Positions 1 to 6,351 of a stretch of DNA of 6,983 nucleotides are shown one piece after another (position 1 is the stretch's first letter; the number at the start of each line of letters is the position of its first letter). The notes under the pieces were generated by a model. The model worked only from the letters and a program-made list of their open reading frames with translations. It searched no databases and had not been told where the DNA came from. This DNA comes from Megamonas sp. UBA1792 (lineage in GTDB: Bacteria; Bacillota_C; Negativicutes; Selenomonadales; Selenomonadaceae): contig DCFY01000076.1 of the NCBI GenBank assembly GCA_002315155.1, positions 1-6,983 of the forward strand. Reading direction: 5' to 3'. The translations under genes and the position numbers were made by a program.

Positions 1-869
1 CTGCCATCACTGCGAATGCTTTTATAGGTCCGATAGACCTCAATAAACATCACATAATTAGACTCACCGTGTGGTACATGACATGCTGCGCCAAGCGGGT
101 AGCTTAACGCATGGACAGCAGCACAGCCAGCATTGCCAAAGGCAATTCCCGCATAAGTACTCGCCAAAAGAAACTCTGATAAAAGTGACAGTCTGGCCGC
201 CTCACCTTCACGCACTATTTTTTGGTAGCCCTGCAAAATCAATTCCATAGCCTGCAGGGAAAACATCTGCGTAATCTCCGTCGCTTTTGGCGAAGTAAAA
301 GATTCAACTGCATGAATCAGCGCATCAAGCGAACTGGCAGCAAACACCTTAAATGGCAGCCCTTTCAACAGTTCCGGCAGCAGCACTGCTTCATCGGCAT
401 AAAGAGCATCTGCGGCTAATCCAAGCTTGGTCTTTTTTTCCGTAAGCTCCAAAATGGAAATGTTCGTCATCTCACTGCCTGTTCCACAGGTTGTCGGCAC
501 CAAAATAAGTTTTTTATCTTTTACTGCTTTGATCCTGCCCGCAAACAAATCGGCAACCGGTAGCACCTGTTTAAGGGCAAACAGTTTAGCCACATCAAGT
601 ATTGTGCCGCCGCCAATGGCAAACACCCGGTCGAACGAACGATCACCGATCGCCTGACAGATTCCATTAACCATTTGATCGGTCGGTTCGCCACTGCCGT
701 ATTGACGATAATCAATGACAAGCGCCTCGCCAAAAACCTTGGGAAAGCAACGTGATTGCGTCGATGCACTGGCAAAAACGAGATCGCCCATCCCAAATTG
801 ATATCTCTCACAAAATTCCTGACAGGATTTTAGCAAAACCACTTCAGGAACTACCTTAAAGCTTTTCAT
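1..869 (-). CDS. 4hbD: 4-hydroxybutyrate dehydrogenase (iron-containing alcohol dehydrogenase family), 3' end cut by window
   Basis: Cytoplasmic NAD(H)-dependent enzyme that reduces succinate semialdehyde to 4-hydroxybutyrate. The first 289 residues are visible. The family is about 370 residues long, so roughly 80 C-terminal residues lie beyond base 1. The nucleotide-binding glycine run AIGGGTILD is at about 83-91, and PTTCGTGSE follows in the usual place. The four metal ligands of the iron-ADH family are present: D182 and H186 (LDALIHAVE), H253 (AVHALSYPLG) and H267 (VPHGE). From memory, the sequence tracks Clostridium kluyveri 4HbD almost without gaps, for example in GLPxKxFxxSSxDALIHA and AGIAFGNAG. 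This favours 4HbD over generic butanol or 1,3-propanediol dehydrogenases. The ATG at 869 has GGGAGG at 882-877, and the gene starts 15 bases after the gabT stop, so the two are co-transcribed. The aminotransferase next door makes the substrate. Still possible, though less likely: another semialdehyde reductase of the same family. Confidence 0.9.
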   Translation of the reverse strand, partial: MKSFKVVPEVVLLKSCQEFCERYQFGMGDLVFASASTQSRCFPKVFGEALVIDYRQYGSGEPTDQMVNGICQAIGDRSFDRVFAIGGGTILDVAKLFALKQVLPVADLFAGRIKAVKDKKLILVPTTCGTGSEMTNISILELTEKKTKLGLAADALYADEAVLLPELLKGLPFKVFAASSLDALIHAVESFTSPKATEITQMFSLQAMELILQGYQKIVREGEAARLSLLSEFLLASTYAGIAFGNAGCAAVHALSYPLGAACHVPHGESNYVMFIEVYRTYKSIRSDG

Positions 870-884
870 ATTGCGACCTCCCGC

Positions 885-2276
885 TCAGGCTCCTACGCAC
901 TTTTTTTCTTTGATTTCTTCATAACCGGCACATTTTTTAATCGCGTCTTCAAAAATAACCAGACCGGCTTCAAGCTGGTTGTCAGAAATAACCAACGGTG
1001 CCAGAAAGCGAATGACATTGCCGTGTATTCCCGCATTCTCAACTAAAAGACCATTTTGGGCACATTCTTTTATGAGCGCGTTAACCAATGCAGCGTTTGG
1101 CTGCTTGCTCTTGCAGTCTTCAACAAACTCAATGCCAACCATTCCACCCAGACCGCGAACATCACCAATTACATCGTATTTTTCCTGCCATTCTCTGTAT
1201 CGGTCCATAACTTTTTGTCCAAGTTCTAAAGAACGTTCCGCCAAATGATCGCGTTCCATAATTTCAATAGTTTTGAGTGCTGCTGCACACGCAAGCGGAT
1301 TACCGCAGAACGTTCCGCCGATAACACCACCCGGAACAGACTGCATGATTTCGTCACGCGCAATGATCGCACTGAGCGGAACCCCGGCAGCAATTGATTT
1401 TGCACTGGCAATGATGTCCGGTTCTACACCAGCTTCCTGCCAATACTGCGTTGCAAACATTCTTCCCGTACGACAGAACCCGGACTGTACTTCATCGGCA
1501 ATTAACAAAATTCCATGTTCATCGCAAATTTGGCGTACTGCTTTGATCCATTCCAATGGTGCTGGGATAAACCCGCCTTCGCCTTGCAGCGGTTCAACAA
1601 CCATTGCCGCAACATGTTTTGCCGGTGAGCAATTTTCAAATACTTCTTTAAGTTTATTTACATAATAAGCGATTGCTTTATCTGCTGGCATTCCTTCAGG
1701 ACGACGATACAGATAAGGAAATTCTGCCCGGTAGATGCCGTCCGGGAAAGGTCCCATGCCATCTGCATACGCTTTTTTTGCCGTCATTGACATGGTCAGC
1801 AATGTCCGACCATGAAATGCACCGGAAAAAACAATAATATTAGGGCGTTTGGTAAATGCCTTCGCTATTTTTACAGCATTTTCATCGGCTTCAGCCCCGC
1901 TGTTAGCAAAAAACGTTCGTTTTTTATCTCCTCTTACCGGAGCCAGTGTATTGAGTTTTTCCGCTAATTTTACATAGCCTTCATGCGTCACTACATTGAA
2001 CATTCCGTGGAAATACTTATCAGCCTGAGCCTTAACGGCTTCAACAACTTCCGGATGACTGAAACCAATATTCAGTACACCAACACCGCCGATCCAATCC
2101 AAAAAGCGATTGCCATCAACATCTTCGATTATTGCTCCTTCACCGCGTTCTATGACAACCGGATACCCGCAGCGGATTGCACTTGGAACAGCTTCCGCTC
2201 TTCTGGCGATGACGTTTGATGCTTTTGGACCGGGAAGCGTTTTTGTAATAATTCTTGGAAATTCATTTTTCAACAT
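885..2276 (-). CDS. gabT: 4-aminobutyrate--2-oxoglutarate aminotransferase (class III, PLP-dependent)
   Basis: Transfers the amino group of GABA to 2-oxoglutarate, giving succinate semialdehyde and glutamate in the cytoplasm. The protein has 463 residues; E. coli GabT has 426, and the extra length is mostly at the two ends. The fold-type I landmarks are in order: NSGAEA around 125-130 (PLP phosphate), FHGRT with R157, EPLQGEGG with E233, ADEVQSGFCRTG with D261 (PLP ring nitrogen), ASAKSIAAG with the Schiff-base lysine K293, GGTFCGNPLA at 320-329, and R423 in GNVIRFLAPL. R157, E233 and R423 correspond to E. coli R141, E211 and R398 (numbering from memory), which bind substrate carboxylates; E. 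coli I50 is V65 here. The start at 2276 has a perfect AGGAGG at 2290-2285. The stop is 15 bases before 4hbD. A separate promoter and a leader hairpin lie upstream. A different omega-amino acid substrate such as 5-aminovalerate cannot be excluded, but the 4HbD partner argues for GABA. Confidence 0.92.
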   Translation of the reverse strand: MLKNEFPRIITKTLPGPKASNVIARRAEAVPSAIRCGYPVVIERGEGAIIEDVDGNRFLDWIGGVGVLNIGFSHPEVVEAVKAQADKYFHGMFNVVTHEGYVKLAEKLNTLAPVRGDKKRTFFANSGAEADENAVKIAKAFTKRPNIIVFSGAFHGRTLLTMSMTAKKAYADGMGPFPDGIYRAEFPYLYRRPEGMPADKAIAYYVNKLKEVFENCSPAKHVAAMVVEPLQGEGGFIPAPLEWIKAVRQICDEHGILLIADEVQSGFCRTGRMFATQYWQEAGVEPDIIASAKSIAAGVPLSAIIARDEIMQSVPGGVIGGTFCGNPLACAAALKTIEIMERDHLAERSLELGQKVMDRYREWQEKYDVIGDVRGLGGMVGIEFVEDCKSKQPNAALVNALIKECAQNGLLVENAGIHGNVIRFLAPLVISDNQLEAGLVIFEDAIKKCAGYEEIKEKKCVGA

Positions 2277-2302
2277 TGTATTTTCCTCCTATACAAATAA
2301 AA

Positions 2303-2372
2303 AGCTGTATGGCAGCGGGCGGTATCCAACGATTTCTGATCGTTTGGATATTGGCCCCTTTGCCATACAACC
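2303..2372 (-). terminator. Long terminator-like hairpin in the gabT leader (possible attenuator or pucR-end terminator)
   Basis: On the minus strand the outer arms TGTATGGCA (2369-2361) and TGCCATACA (2314-2306) pair perfectly. The stem extends outward by a T·G, a G-C and a G·T pair. An inner stem, TATCCAAACGAT against ATCGTTGGATA (one bulged A), closes a five-base loop CAGAA. Between the two stems, GGG can pair with CCC. The stem runs directly into TTTTTATTT at 2303-2295, which is the form of an intrinsic terminator for minus-strand transcription. It sits between the predicted gabT start site (about 2385) and the gabT ribosome binding site, about 5 bases past the T tract. It could end pucR transcripts, attenuate gabT, or stabilise the 5' end of the mRNA. 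The structure is clear; its role is inferred. Confidence 0.75.
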
Positions 2373-2391
2373 TTTACTTTAATCTGTCTAT

Positions 2392-2420
2392 ATCATAGTC
2401 CTTTTAGCAGCTGCTTACAA
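2392..2420 (-). promoter_or_regulatory. Predicted sigma-70-type promoter for gabT-4hbD
   Basis: On the minus strand TTGTAA (2420-2415) lies exactly 17 bases before TATGAT (2397-2392), matching 4/6 and 5/6 of the -35 and -10 consensus. Transcription would start near 2385, giving a leader of about 110 bases ahead of gabT. The -35 overlaps the inner end of a shared 20-bp operator-like element, so an activator or repressor bound there would contact RNA polymerase directly. This is a prediction from spacing and consensus only. Confidence 0.6.
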
Positions 2421-2437
2421 TGTGATAACTTCCCATT
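2418..2437 (-). promoter_or_regulatory. Shared operator-like element, copy at the gabT promoter
   Basis: On the minus strand the element reads AATGGGAAGTTATCACATTG. It matches the copy at 6349-6368 at 16 of 20 positions, with the four differences all in the centre (pattern AATGGGAA-N4-TCACATTG). In both copies the final TTG is the first half of the -35 hexamer. This identical placement at two promoters of one pathway suggests a binding site for a common regulator, most simply the PucR-family protein encoded between them. Which protein binds is inference. Confidence 0.6.
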
Positions 2438-2470
2438 GTTTTTGGTTTTCTATAGGATATTATCACATTG
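2418..2470. repeat. Perfect 11-bp inverted repeat between pucR-like gene and gabT
   Basis: CAATGTGATAA at 2418-2428 is an exact reverse complement of TTATCACATTG at 2460-2470, with 31 bases between. The centres are 42 bp apart, four turns of B-DNA, so both arms face the same side of the helix. The left arm is part of the shared element touching the gabT -35. The right arm ends 2 bases before the pucR-like stop codon. The stem is AT-rich, has a very long loop and no following T tract, so paired protein-binding half-sites are more likely than a terminator. Confidence 0.65.
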
Positions 2471-2471
2471 A

Positions 2472-3701
2472 TTAAGATGAACGCTTATACCCGAATTCTT
2501 CCGTTGTCGTTTCAACTGTAGTAAGCTGGCGAGCTATAACTACTGCCAGCTGCAGCAACAGCCGATCATAGGAATTCGACAATTTCTTGCCACTGACTTC
2601 CTCGATTTTTTTAAGCCGATAATCGAGCGTGTTGCGATGAACAAAAAGCCGATGCGCTGTTTTTACTGCATTACCGGTTTCTTCAAAATAGACAAACAAG
2701 CTGTTAATCAAATCCATTTTGTATTTCGAATCATGCTCTTCTAAAGTTCCAATGATTTCATGGCAGTAAGCCTGCAGGCGATCGAGCGGAATCTCCAGCA
2801 ATAATTTATATATACCCAGGTTGTTGTAGTCGTATACGTCCTTTTTTGTCACCGTTGATGCACCAAACCACAAAGCCTTGCCGGCCTGTTGGTAACTGTC
2901 ACGAATACTGGTCAGCGACTTAGCTGGAGATCCTATGCCCGCCGCAAGTGAAACTCCACGGAAATGTTGTTTCAATACCGATACCAATTCCTGCACAATT
3001 TCAATATTAGCTTGTTCCGTTGCACTGGCAGACTGCGGCAGTAAAAACAGCAGTTTATCCGTCCAAATAGACAGCAGCACCTTACGACCTTTGCGAACAA
3101 AAAAATCCCGGGCCACTTGTTCAAGCTGGGTTTTCAGCAATACAAAATCACTAATTTCTTCCTGCTTTTGATGCGATAATCCAATTAATACCGCCTGCTG
3201 GGGCTGAGACAGATCATACCCATAAACCGCTGCATGCTCAAGCAGTGAAAACTCAGTTTCGACGGGTTTTAGTAAAAGTTGTTCAAAAAAGCTGCTCAAC
3301 GATTGTTTCTCAATCTGCTGGACAACAATATAGCTGGATATTTCCTGCATGACTTCTACCAACTTTACTTCCCATGGCAATGTCAGCAAAGGAAAATTTG
3401 CTGCTTCCGCTATAGCAATGACTTCCAACGGCACCGATTTAATATAAGGACCGAGGTTAATGATCATCCCTGCAAGTTTTTTTTCAATGACACCTTTTAC
3501 CAAGGGAACAAGGCCTGTCAGTCCTCCCTGCAGGCCAATCCCAGTAATTATTAATAATTCTCCGCCCTGCACCCAGGGCAAAACATCCGGCAGATCTATA
3601 AAGTGAACCCAGCGCACCATGCGGTTCAAACCACCGCTGCCAGCAACCACTTCGGTTTTTTCCAGAGTCTGAAGATTCATGATCTCTCGACAACTAACCA
3701 T
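2472..3701 (-). CDS. PucR/CdaR-family transcriptional regulator
   Basis: A cytoplasmic ligand-responsive DNA-binding protein of 409 residues. Residues about 8-125 form the PucR N-terminal domain (VVAGSGGLNRMVRWVHFIDLP, then GGELLIITG and LPW at 108-110). About 165-280 is the degenerate GGDEF-like domain of CdaR-type regulators (AAGIGSPAKSL...SYQQAGKALWFG). About 330-392 is the C-terminal HTH_30 helix-turn-helix with the hallmark FVHRNTLDYRLKKI (353-366). The start at 3701 (MVSCREIM) matches the family's usual first residues and has GGGAGG at 3715-3710. The gene begins 27 bases after the binding-protein stop, so it is probably carried on the importer transcript. It precedes the catabolic genes, and its likely job is pathway-specific control of both units. 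The effector is not visible in the sequence; the pathway suggests GABA or succinate semialdehyde. In Bacillus, PucR itself controls purine use, so a purine role cannot be formally excluded. Confidence 0.9.
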   Translation of the reverse strand: MVSCREIMNLQTLEKTEVVAGSGGLNRMVRWVHFIDLPDVLPWVQGGELLIITGIGLQGGLTGLVPLVKGVIEKKLAGMIINLGPYIKSVPLEVIAIAEAANFPLLTLPWEVKLVEVMQEISSYIVVQQIEKQSLSSFFEQLLLKPVETEFSLLEHAAVYGYDLSQPQQAVLIGLSHQKQEEISDFVLLKTQLEQVARDFFVRKGRKVLLSIWTDKLLFLLPQSASATEQANIEIVQELVSVLKQHFRGVSLAAGIGSPAKSLTSIRDSYQQAGKALWFGASTVTKKDVYDYNNLGIYKLLLEIPLDRLQAYCHEIIGTLEEHDSKYKMDLINSLFVYFEETGNAVKTAHRLFVHRNTLDYRLKKIEEVSGKKLSNSYDRLLLQLAVVIARQLTTVETTTEEFGYKRSS

Positions 3702-3728
3702 ATAAACTGCCTCCCAATCACTTTACTC

Positions 3729-4634
3729 TTATTTTACATTAACAGTCTTTGCTTCCTCATTTGACAAAACCATATAATCTTTCGTCAAACCGTATTTTTC
3801 AAGAATTGCTGACAACGTTCCGTCTGCTCTCATTTCATTTAATGTTTTATTAACTTCTGCAAGAAAGTCTTTGTCTTCAAACCGCAGAGCCGCACCAATT
3901 TTACCACCGGCTTCCGCTTCATAAGGCGTCAATAATCGCAGATTCATGTTTGTATTTTGTTTCAGCGTATATGCAGCTACAATTCCGTCGGTGATACAAG
4001 CATCAATTTTCCCTGTATTTACCGCCATCATAAGTTCCGCCTGACTATTGAAAACTTTTACATCCTTCACTTTGCCTTCAGATTGCCATTTTTGCGCTAA
4101 TTCCAAAAAAGTAACGCCTTTTTGTCCGCCAATCACTTTATCTTTAAGATCTTCTTTCGTCTGAATCGGTGAATCCGCCTTCACGACAACAGCCTCACCT
4201 TCTTTATACCAGATATCCGTAAACAAGGCTTTATCCAGACGTTCTTTTTTAATATACATTGCATCTGTAACCATATCAATCGTACTATTATTGAGTTCAA
4301 GCAGCAGATTTTCAAACGGCACTTGTTTCATTTCTACCTTGCCAATACCCAACCGTTTGGCAACTTCTCCAATGATTTCAGCGTCTACTCCGGAAAAAGT
4401 ATCTTTCGTCACATCCATATAGGCAAACGGTGCATCATTGGAGGAACCGACAACCAGTACACCTTTTGCTCGTAAAGCGTTAAGCGTCTTACTTGCACCA
4501 GGATCATTTTGAGCCGCCGCTGACGAGGACGACTCCTTAGCCGGTTCGCTCTCGGAGCCACAGCCTGCTGTTAATAGTGTCAGCACCAGAATAAACATTG
4601 TTAAAAGCGTAATTTTTTTATTAAATTTTTTCAT
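3729..4634 (-). CDS. Amino acid ABC transporter substrate-binding lipoprotein (SBP family 3)
   Basis: Extracytoplasmic receptor that captures the substrate and delivers it to the membrane permease. The protein has 301 residues. A basic start and hydrophobic core (8-22) end in the lipobox LTAGC, so C25 should be lipidated. A Ser/Ala-rich linker covers about 28-45. The mature domain follows the polar amino acid receptor pattern: RAKGVLVVGSSNDAPFAYMD, then FSGVDAEIIGEVAKRLG, then ERLDKALFTD with R132, and GKIDACITD with D216. In HisJ-type receptors these two positions hold the alpha-carboxylate and alpha-amino groups. Their retention shows an amino-acid ligand but does not say which one; context suggests GABA or a relative. 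The start at 4634 has GAGAGG at 4650-4645. The gene follows the permease after 63 bases and is followed by the PucR-like gene. Confidence 0.9.
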   Translation of the reverse strand: MKKFNKKITLLTMFILVLTLLTAGCGSESEPAKESSSSAAAQNDPGASKTLNALRAKGVLVVGSSNDAPFAYMDVTKDTFSGVDAEIIGEVAKRLGIGKVEMKQVPFENLLLELNNSTIDMVTDAMYIKKERLDKALFTDIWYKEGEAVVVKADSPIQTKEDLKDKVIGGQKGVTFLELAQKWQSEGKVKDVKVFNSQAELMMAVNTGKIDACITDGIVAAYTLKQNTNMNLRLLTPYEAEAGGKIGAALRFEDKDFLAEVNKTLNEMRADGTLSAILEKYGLTKDYMVLSNEEAKTVNVK

Positions 4635-4697
4635 GATCTATCAGCCTCTCTGTTGTAAAATTAAAATCGCAAAAAGTTTCTATTTCTTTTATATCTT

Positions 4698-5408
4698 TTA
4701 ACGTCGTACCGTTTTCAGCTTATATTCGACAAGTTTAACGAGATGAGACAACGGCACGCTGATCACCAAATAAGCCAATGCCAAATAAGTATAAGATTCT
4801 ATCGTAAAAAATGTCTGTGAGGCAAACGTTTGGGTTCGGAGCAGAAGTTCATTAACTGCCACATAAGCCAGCAAAGACGTGTCTTTAACCATCATAACCA
4901 AATAATTGCCAAGCGATGGAACAATACTACGCAGAGCCTGCGGCAAAACGATACGGAATAAGGCCTGATATTTACCAAAGCCCAAAACCAAAGCCGCCTC
5001 CGTCTGTCCCTGGTCTACTGACACAATTGCTCCCCGAATCACCTCTGACATATAACAACCATAATTGATGCCGAGTCCCACAATACCAGCTGTAAGCGGT
5101 GCAATCTGCACATCAAGTTTGACACCAAACACAGATGCGATTAAATTGCAAAGCAAAGGCACTACATAATAGATATAAACAAGTTGTACCAGCAACGGTG
5201 TCCCACGAATGATTTCCAAAAACACATACAAACAGCCTTTTACCATTTTCCAGGCAAACAAACGGCCAATGGCAATGAACATACCTAAAATCGTTGCCAG
5301 AACAAATCCCAAAAGTGTTGCCTGTACGACCACGCCAAAACCATGCAGCAGAACAGGCACCAGATATTGTGCTGCTTGAGAAAAATGCAACTGCATCAAA
5401 GTATCCAT
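4698..5408 (-). CDS. Polar amino acid ABC transporter permease (His/Glu/Gln/Arg/opine type)
   Basis: Inner-membrane channel subunit of 236 residues, the usual family length. Hydrophobic segments lie at roughly 24-48, 60-88, 104-124, 165-185 and 205-226, consistent with five membrane spans. The cytoplasmic EAA loop that docks on the ATPase is clear at 137-157 (EAALVLGFGKYQALFRIVLPQ), with the conserved glycine and LP. The N-terminal block QATLLGFVLATILG and the motif IRGTPLLVQL (67-76) are typical of the glutamine/histidine importer permeases. The ATG at 5408 lies 3 bases after the ATPase stop, so translation is probably coupled. A GGGGG run in the last ATPase codons (5419-5415) may serve as its ribosome binding site. 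A single permease gene suggests a homodimeric channel. Substrate not determined. Confidence 0.92.
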   Translation of the reverse strand: MDTLMQLHFSQAAQYLVPVLLHGFGVVVQATLLGFVLATILGMFIAIGRLFAWKMVKGCLYVFLEIIRGTPLLVQLVYIYYVVPLLCNLIASVFGVKLDVQIAPLTAGIVGLGINYGCYMSEVIRGAIVSVDQGQTEAALVLGFGKYQALFRIVLPQALRSIVPSLGNYLVMMVKDTSLLAYVAVNELLLRTQTFASQTFFTIESYTYLALAYLVISVPLSHLVKLVEYKLKTVRR

Positions 5409-5411
5409 TCT

Positions 5412-6140
5412 TTACACCCCCATTACAACTCGACTTAAAAACTGCTGCGTCCTTTCCTGTTTTGGACTATTGAAAATCTCTGCCGGATTCCCTTCTTCAA
5501 CGATATAACCTTTATCCATAAATACAACACGATCTGCAACTTCGCGAGCAAAGCCCATCTCATGTGTCACAACGACCATTGTCATACCCTCACTGGCCAA
5601 CTGCTTCATAACACCGAGAACCTCACCAACAAGTTCCGGGTCTAAAGCAGATGTTGGTTCATCAAACAAAAGAAGTTTCGGCTGCATCGCCAGAGCCCTG
5701 GCAATCGCCACACGTTGCTGCTGTCCTCCTGAAAGTGTTATAGGATAGGCATTCGCCCGATCCGTTAAACCAACTTTAGCCAAAAGGCTCATTGCCAATT
5801 CCTCGGCATCCTTCTTTTTCATTTTATTAATATGCATTGGCGCATAGGTAATATTTTTAAGAACTGTAAACATTGGAAACAGATTAAACCGCTGAAATAC
5901 CATGCCCACCTCGCGCCGTAGTTTCTTTGTATTCACATCATGGTCAACCAGTATTCCATTATAGTAAATTTCACCGCTCGTTGGCGTTTCCAACAGATTC
6001 AGACAACGCAAAAAAGTGCTTTTCCCTGAGCCAGACGGCCCGATGACGCAGACCACTTCGCCTTCATCAATATGCATGCTAATGCTTTTCAAGACTTCCA
6101 GATCACCAAATTTTTTCTCCATTTTATATATGTTAAACAT
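5412..6140 (-). CDS. Polar amino acid ABC transporter ATP-binding protein (GlnQ/HisP type)
   Basis: Cytoplasmic ATPase that powers the importer; 242 residues from the chosen start. Motifs in order: Walker [10 protein letters not shown] (34-42), Q-loop Q83 in VFQRFNLFP, signature LSGGQ (137-141), Walker B LLLFDEP (156-162), D-loop SALD (164-167) and switch histidine H193 in VTHEM. The spacing and [13 protein letters not shown] are typical of amino acid importers. The frame stays open to an ATG at 6173, but the ATG at 6140 is preferred. It has GGGAGG seven bases upstream, gives the usual length of about 240, and begins [12 protein letters not shown], where family members normally begin. This is the first gene of the importer-regulator unit. 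Its roughly 175-base leader carries two hairpins. The permease starts 3 bases after its stop. Confidence 0.94.
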   Translation of the reverse strand: MFNIYKMEKKFGDLEVLKSISMHIDEGEVVCVIGPSGSGKSTFLRCLNLLETPTSGEIYYNGILVDHDVNTKKLRREVGMVFQRFNLFPMFTVLKNITYAPMHINKMKKKDAEELAMSLLAKVGLTDRANAYPITLSGGQQQRVAIARALAMQPKLLLFDEPTSALDPELVGEVLGVMKQLASEGMTMVVVTHEMGFAREVADRVVFMDKGYIVEEGNPAEIFNSPKQERTQQFLSRVVMGV

Positions 6141-6147
6141 AGTCACG

Positions 6148-6153
6148 CCTCCC
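6148..6153 (-). promoter_or_regulatory. Ribosome binding site that fixes the ATPase start
   Basis: GGGAGG on the minus strand, seven bases before the ATG at 6140. The in-frame ATGs at 6173 and 6155 have no comparable site upstream, so they are unlikely to be used. Confidence 0.8.
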
Positions 6154-6173
6154 ATTCTCTGCCATAAAAACAC

Positions 6174-6211
6174 AAAAGCAAAGACCTCTTAAAATAAGCG
6201 TCTTTGCTTTT
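6174..6211 (-). terminator. Second terminator-like hairpin in the importer leader
   Basis: AAAAGCAAAGAC (6174-6185) pairs perfectly over 12 bp with GTCTTTGCTTTT (6200-6211). A short inner stem CTTA/TAAG (6188-6191 with 6195-6198) closes an AAA loop. On the minus strand it is followed by TTTTGTGTTTTT and then the ATPase ribosome binding site, 20 bases on. T runs also follow on the plus strand, so the element is symmetric. No plus-strand gene needs ending here, which favours a leader role in the minus direction. Low GC content makes it a weaker terminator than the hairpin at 6257-6286. Confidence 0.55.
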
Positions 6212-6249
6212 TGCTTTTTATTTAATTTCCCCCAAATCATACATGATAC

Positions 6250-6286
6250 AAAAAAAGCTCATAAATACCTATCGGTATCTATGAGC
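6250..6286 (-). terminator. Intrinsic terminator ahead of the importer operon
   Basis: On the minus strand 6286-6274 pairs with 6269-6257 over 13 positions (GCTCATAGATACC with GGTATTTATGAGC, one G·U pair), with a four-base loop GATA. Seven T residues follow at 6256-6250. This is a textbook Rho-independent terminator. It could end the SDR transcript, whose stop is 240 bases upstream. However, it also lies only about 30 bases after the predicted start of the importer promoter, so it may act as a leader attenuator or end a short RNA. Confidence 0.8.
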
Positions 6287-6322
6287 ACCATTACTCAACT
6301 GTCATTACTGTTATTTGTCCCT

Positions 6323-6351
6323 ATTTTAACATTGGAAAATCTCCCTGTCAA
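6323..6351 (-). promoter_or_regulatory. Near-consensus sigma-70-type promoter for the importer-regulator operon
   Basis: On the minus strand a perfect TTGACA (6351-6346) is followed after exactly 17 bases by TAAAAT (6328-6323, 5/6). A TG one base upstream of the -10 (an extended -10) adds to the match. Transcription would begin near 6316. The -35 overlaps the shared 20-bp element, as at gabT. This is the strongest promoter-like sequence in the window. Confidence 0.75.

Noticed and set aside
1273..1665. Plus-strand open frame of 130 codons inside gabT
   Set aside because: It is antisense to well-conserved aminotransferase motifs, has no ribosome binding site and encodes no recognisable domain; a shadow of gabT. 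Other plus-strand open frames over the coding genes were dropped for the same reason.
2110..2382. Plus-strand open frame of 90 codons running from gabT into the upstream gap
   Set aside because: No start signal or domain; most of it is antisense to the gabT N-terminus and the rest crosses the leader hairpin.
2418..2470. CRP/FNR-like site from the TGTGA and TCACA arms
   Set aside because: CRP-type sites need about 6 bp between the arms; here 31 bp separate the 11-bp repeats.
2463..2475. Match to the Bacillus PucR box (WWWCNTTGGTTAA, from memory)
   Set aside because: TCACATTGATTAA fits 11 of 13 positions, but it overlaps the regulator's stop codon and the other copies of the core (at the two -35 regions) do not extend the match. 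Treated as partial resemblance only.
4635..4697. Possible promoter or terminator in the 63-base permease-binding protein gap
   Set aside because: Only AT-rich sequence and a ribosome binding site were seen; no hairpin and no properly spaced -35/-10 pair.
6141..6173. Longer ATPase start at 6173, adding 11 residues
   Set aside because: No Shine-Dalgarno upstream, and the true GGGAGG site lies inside the extension; the added residues do not fit the family N-terminus.
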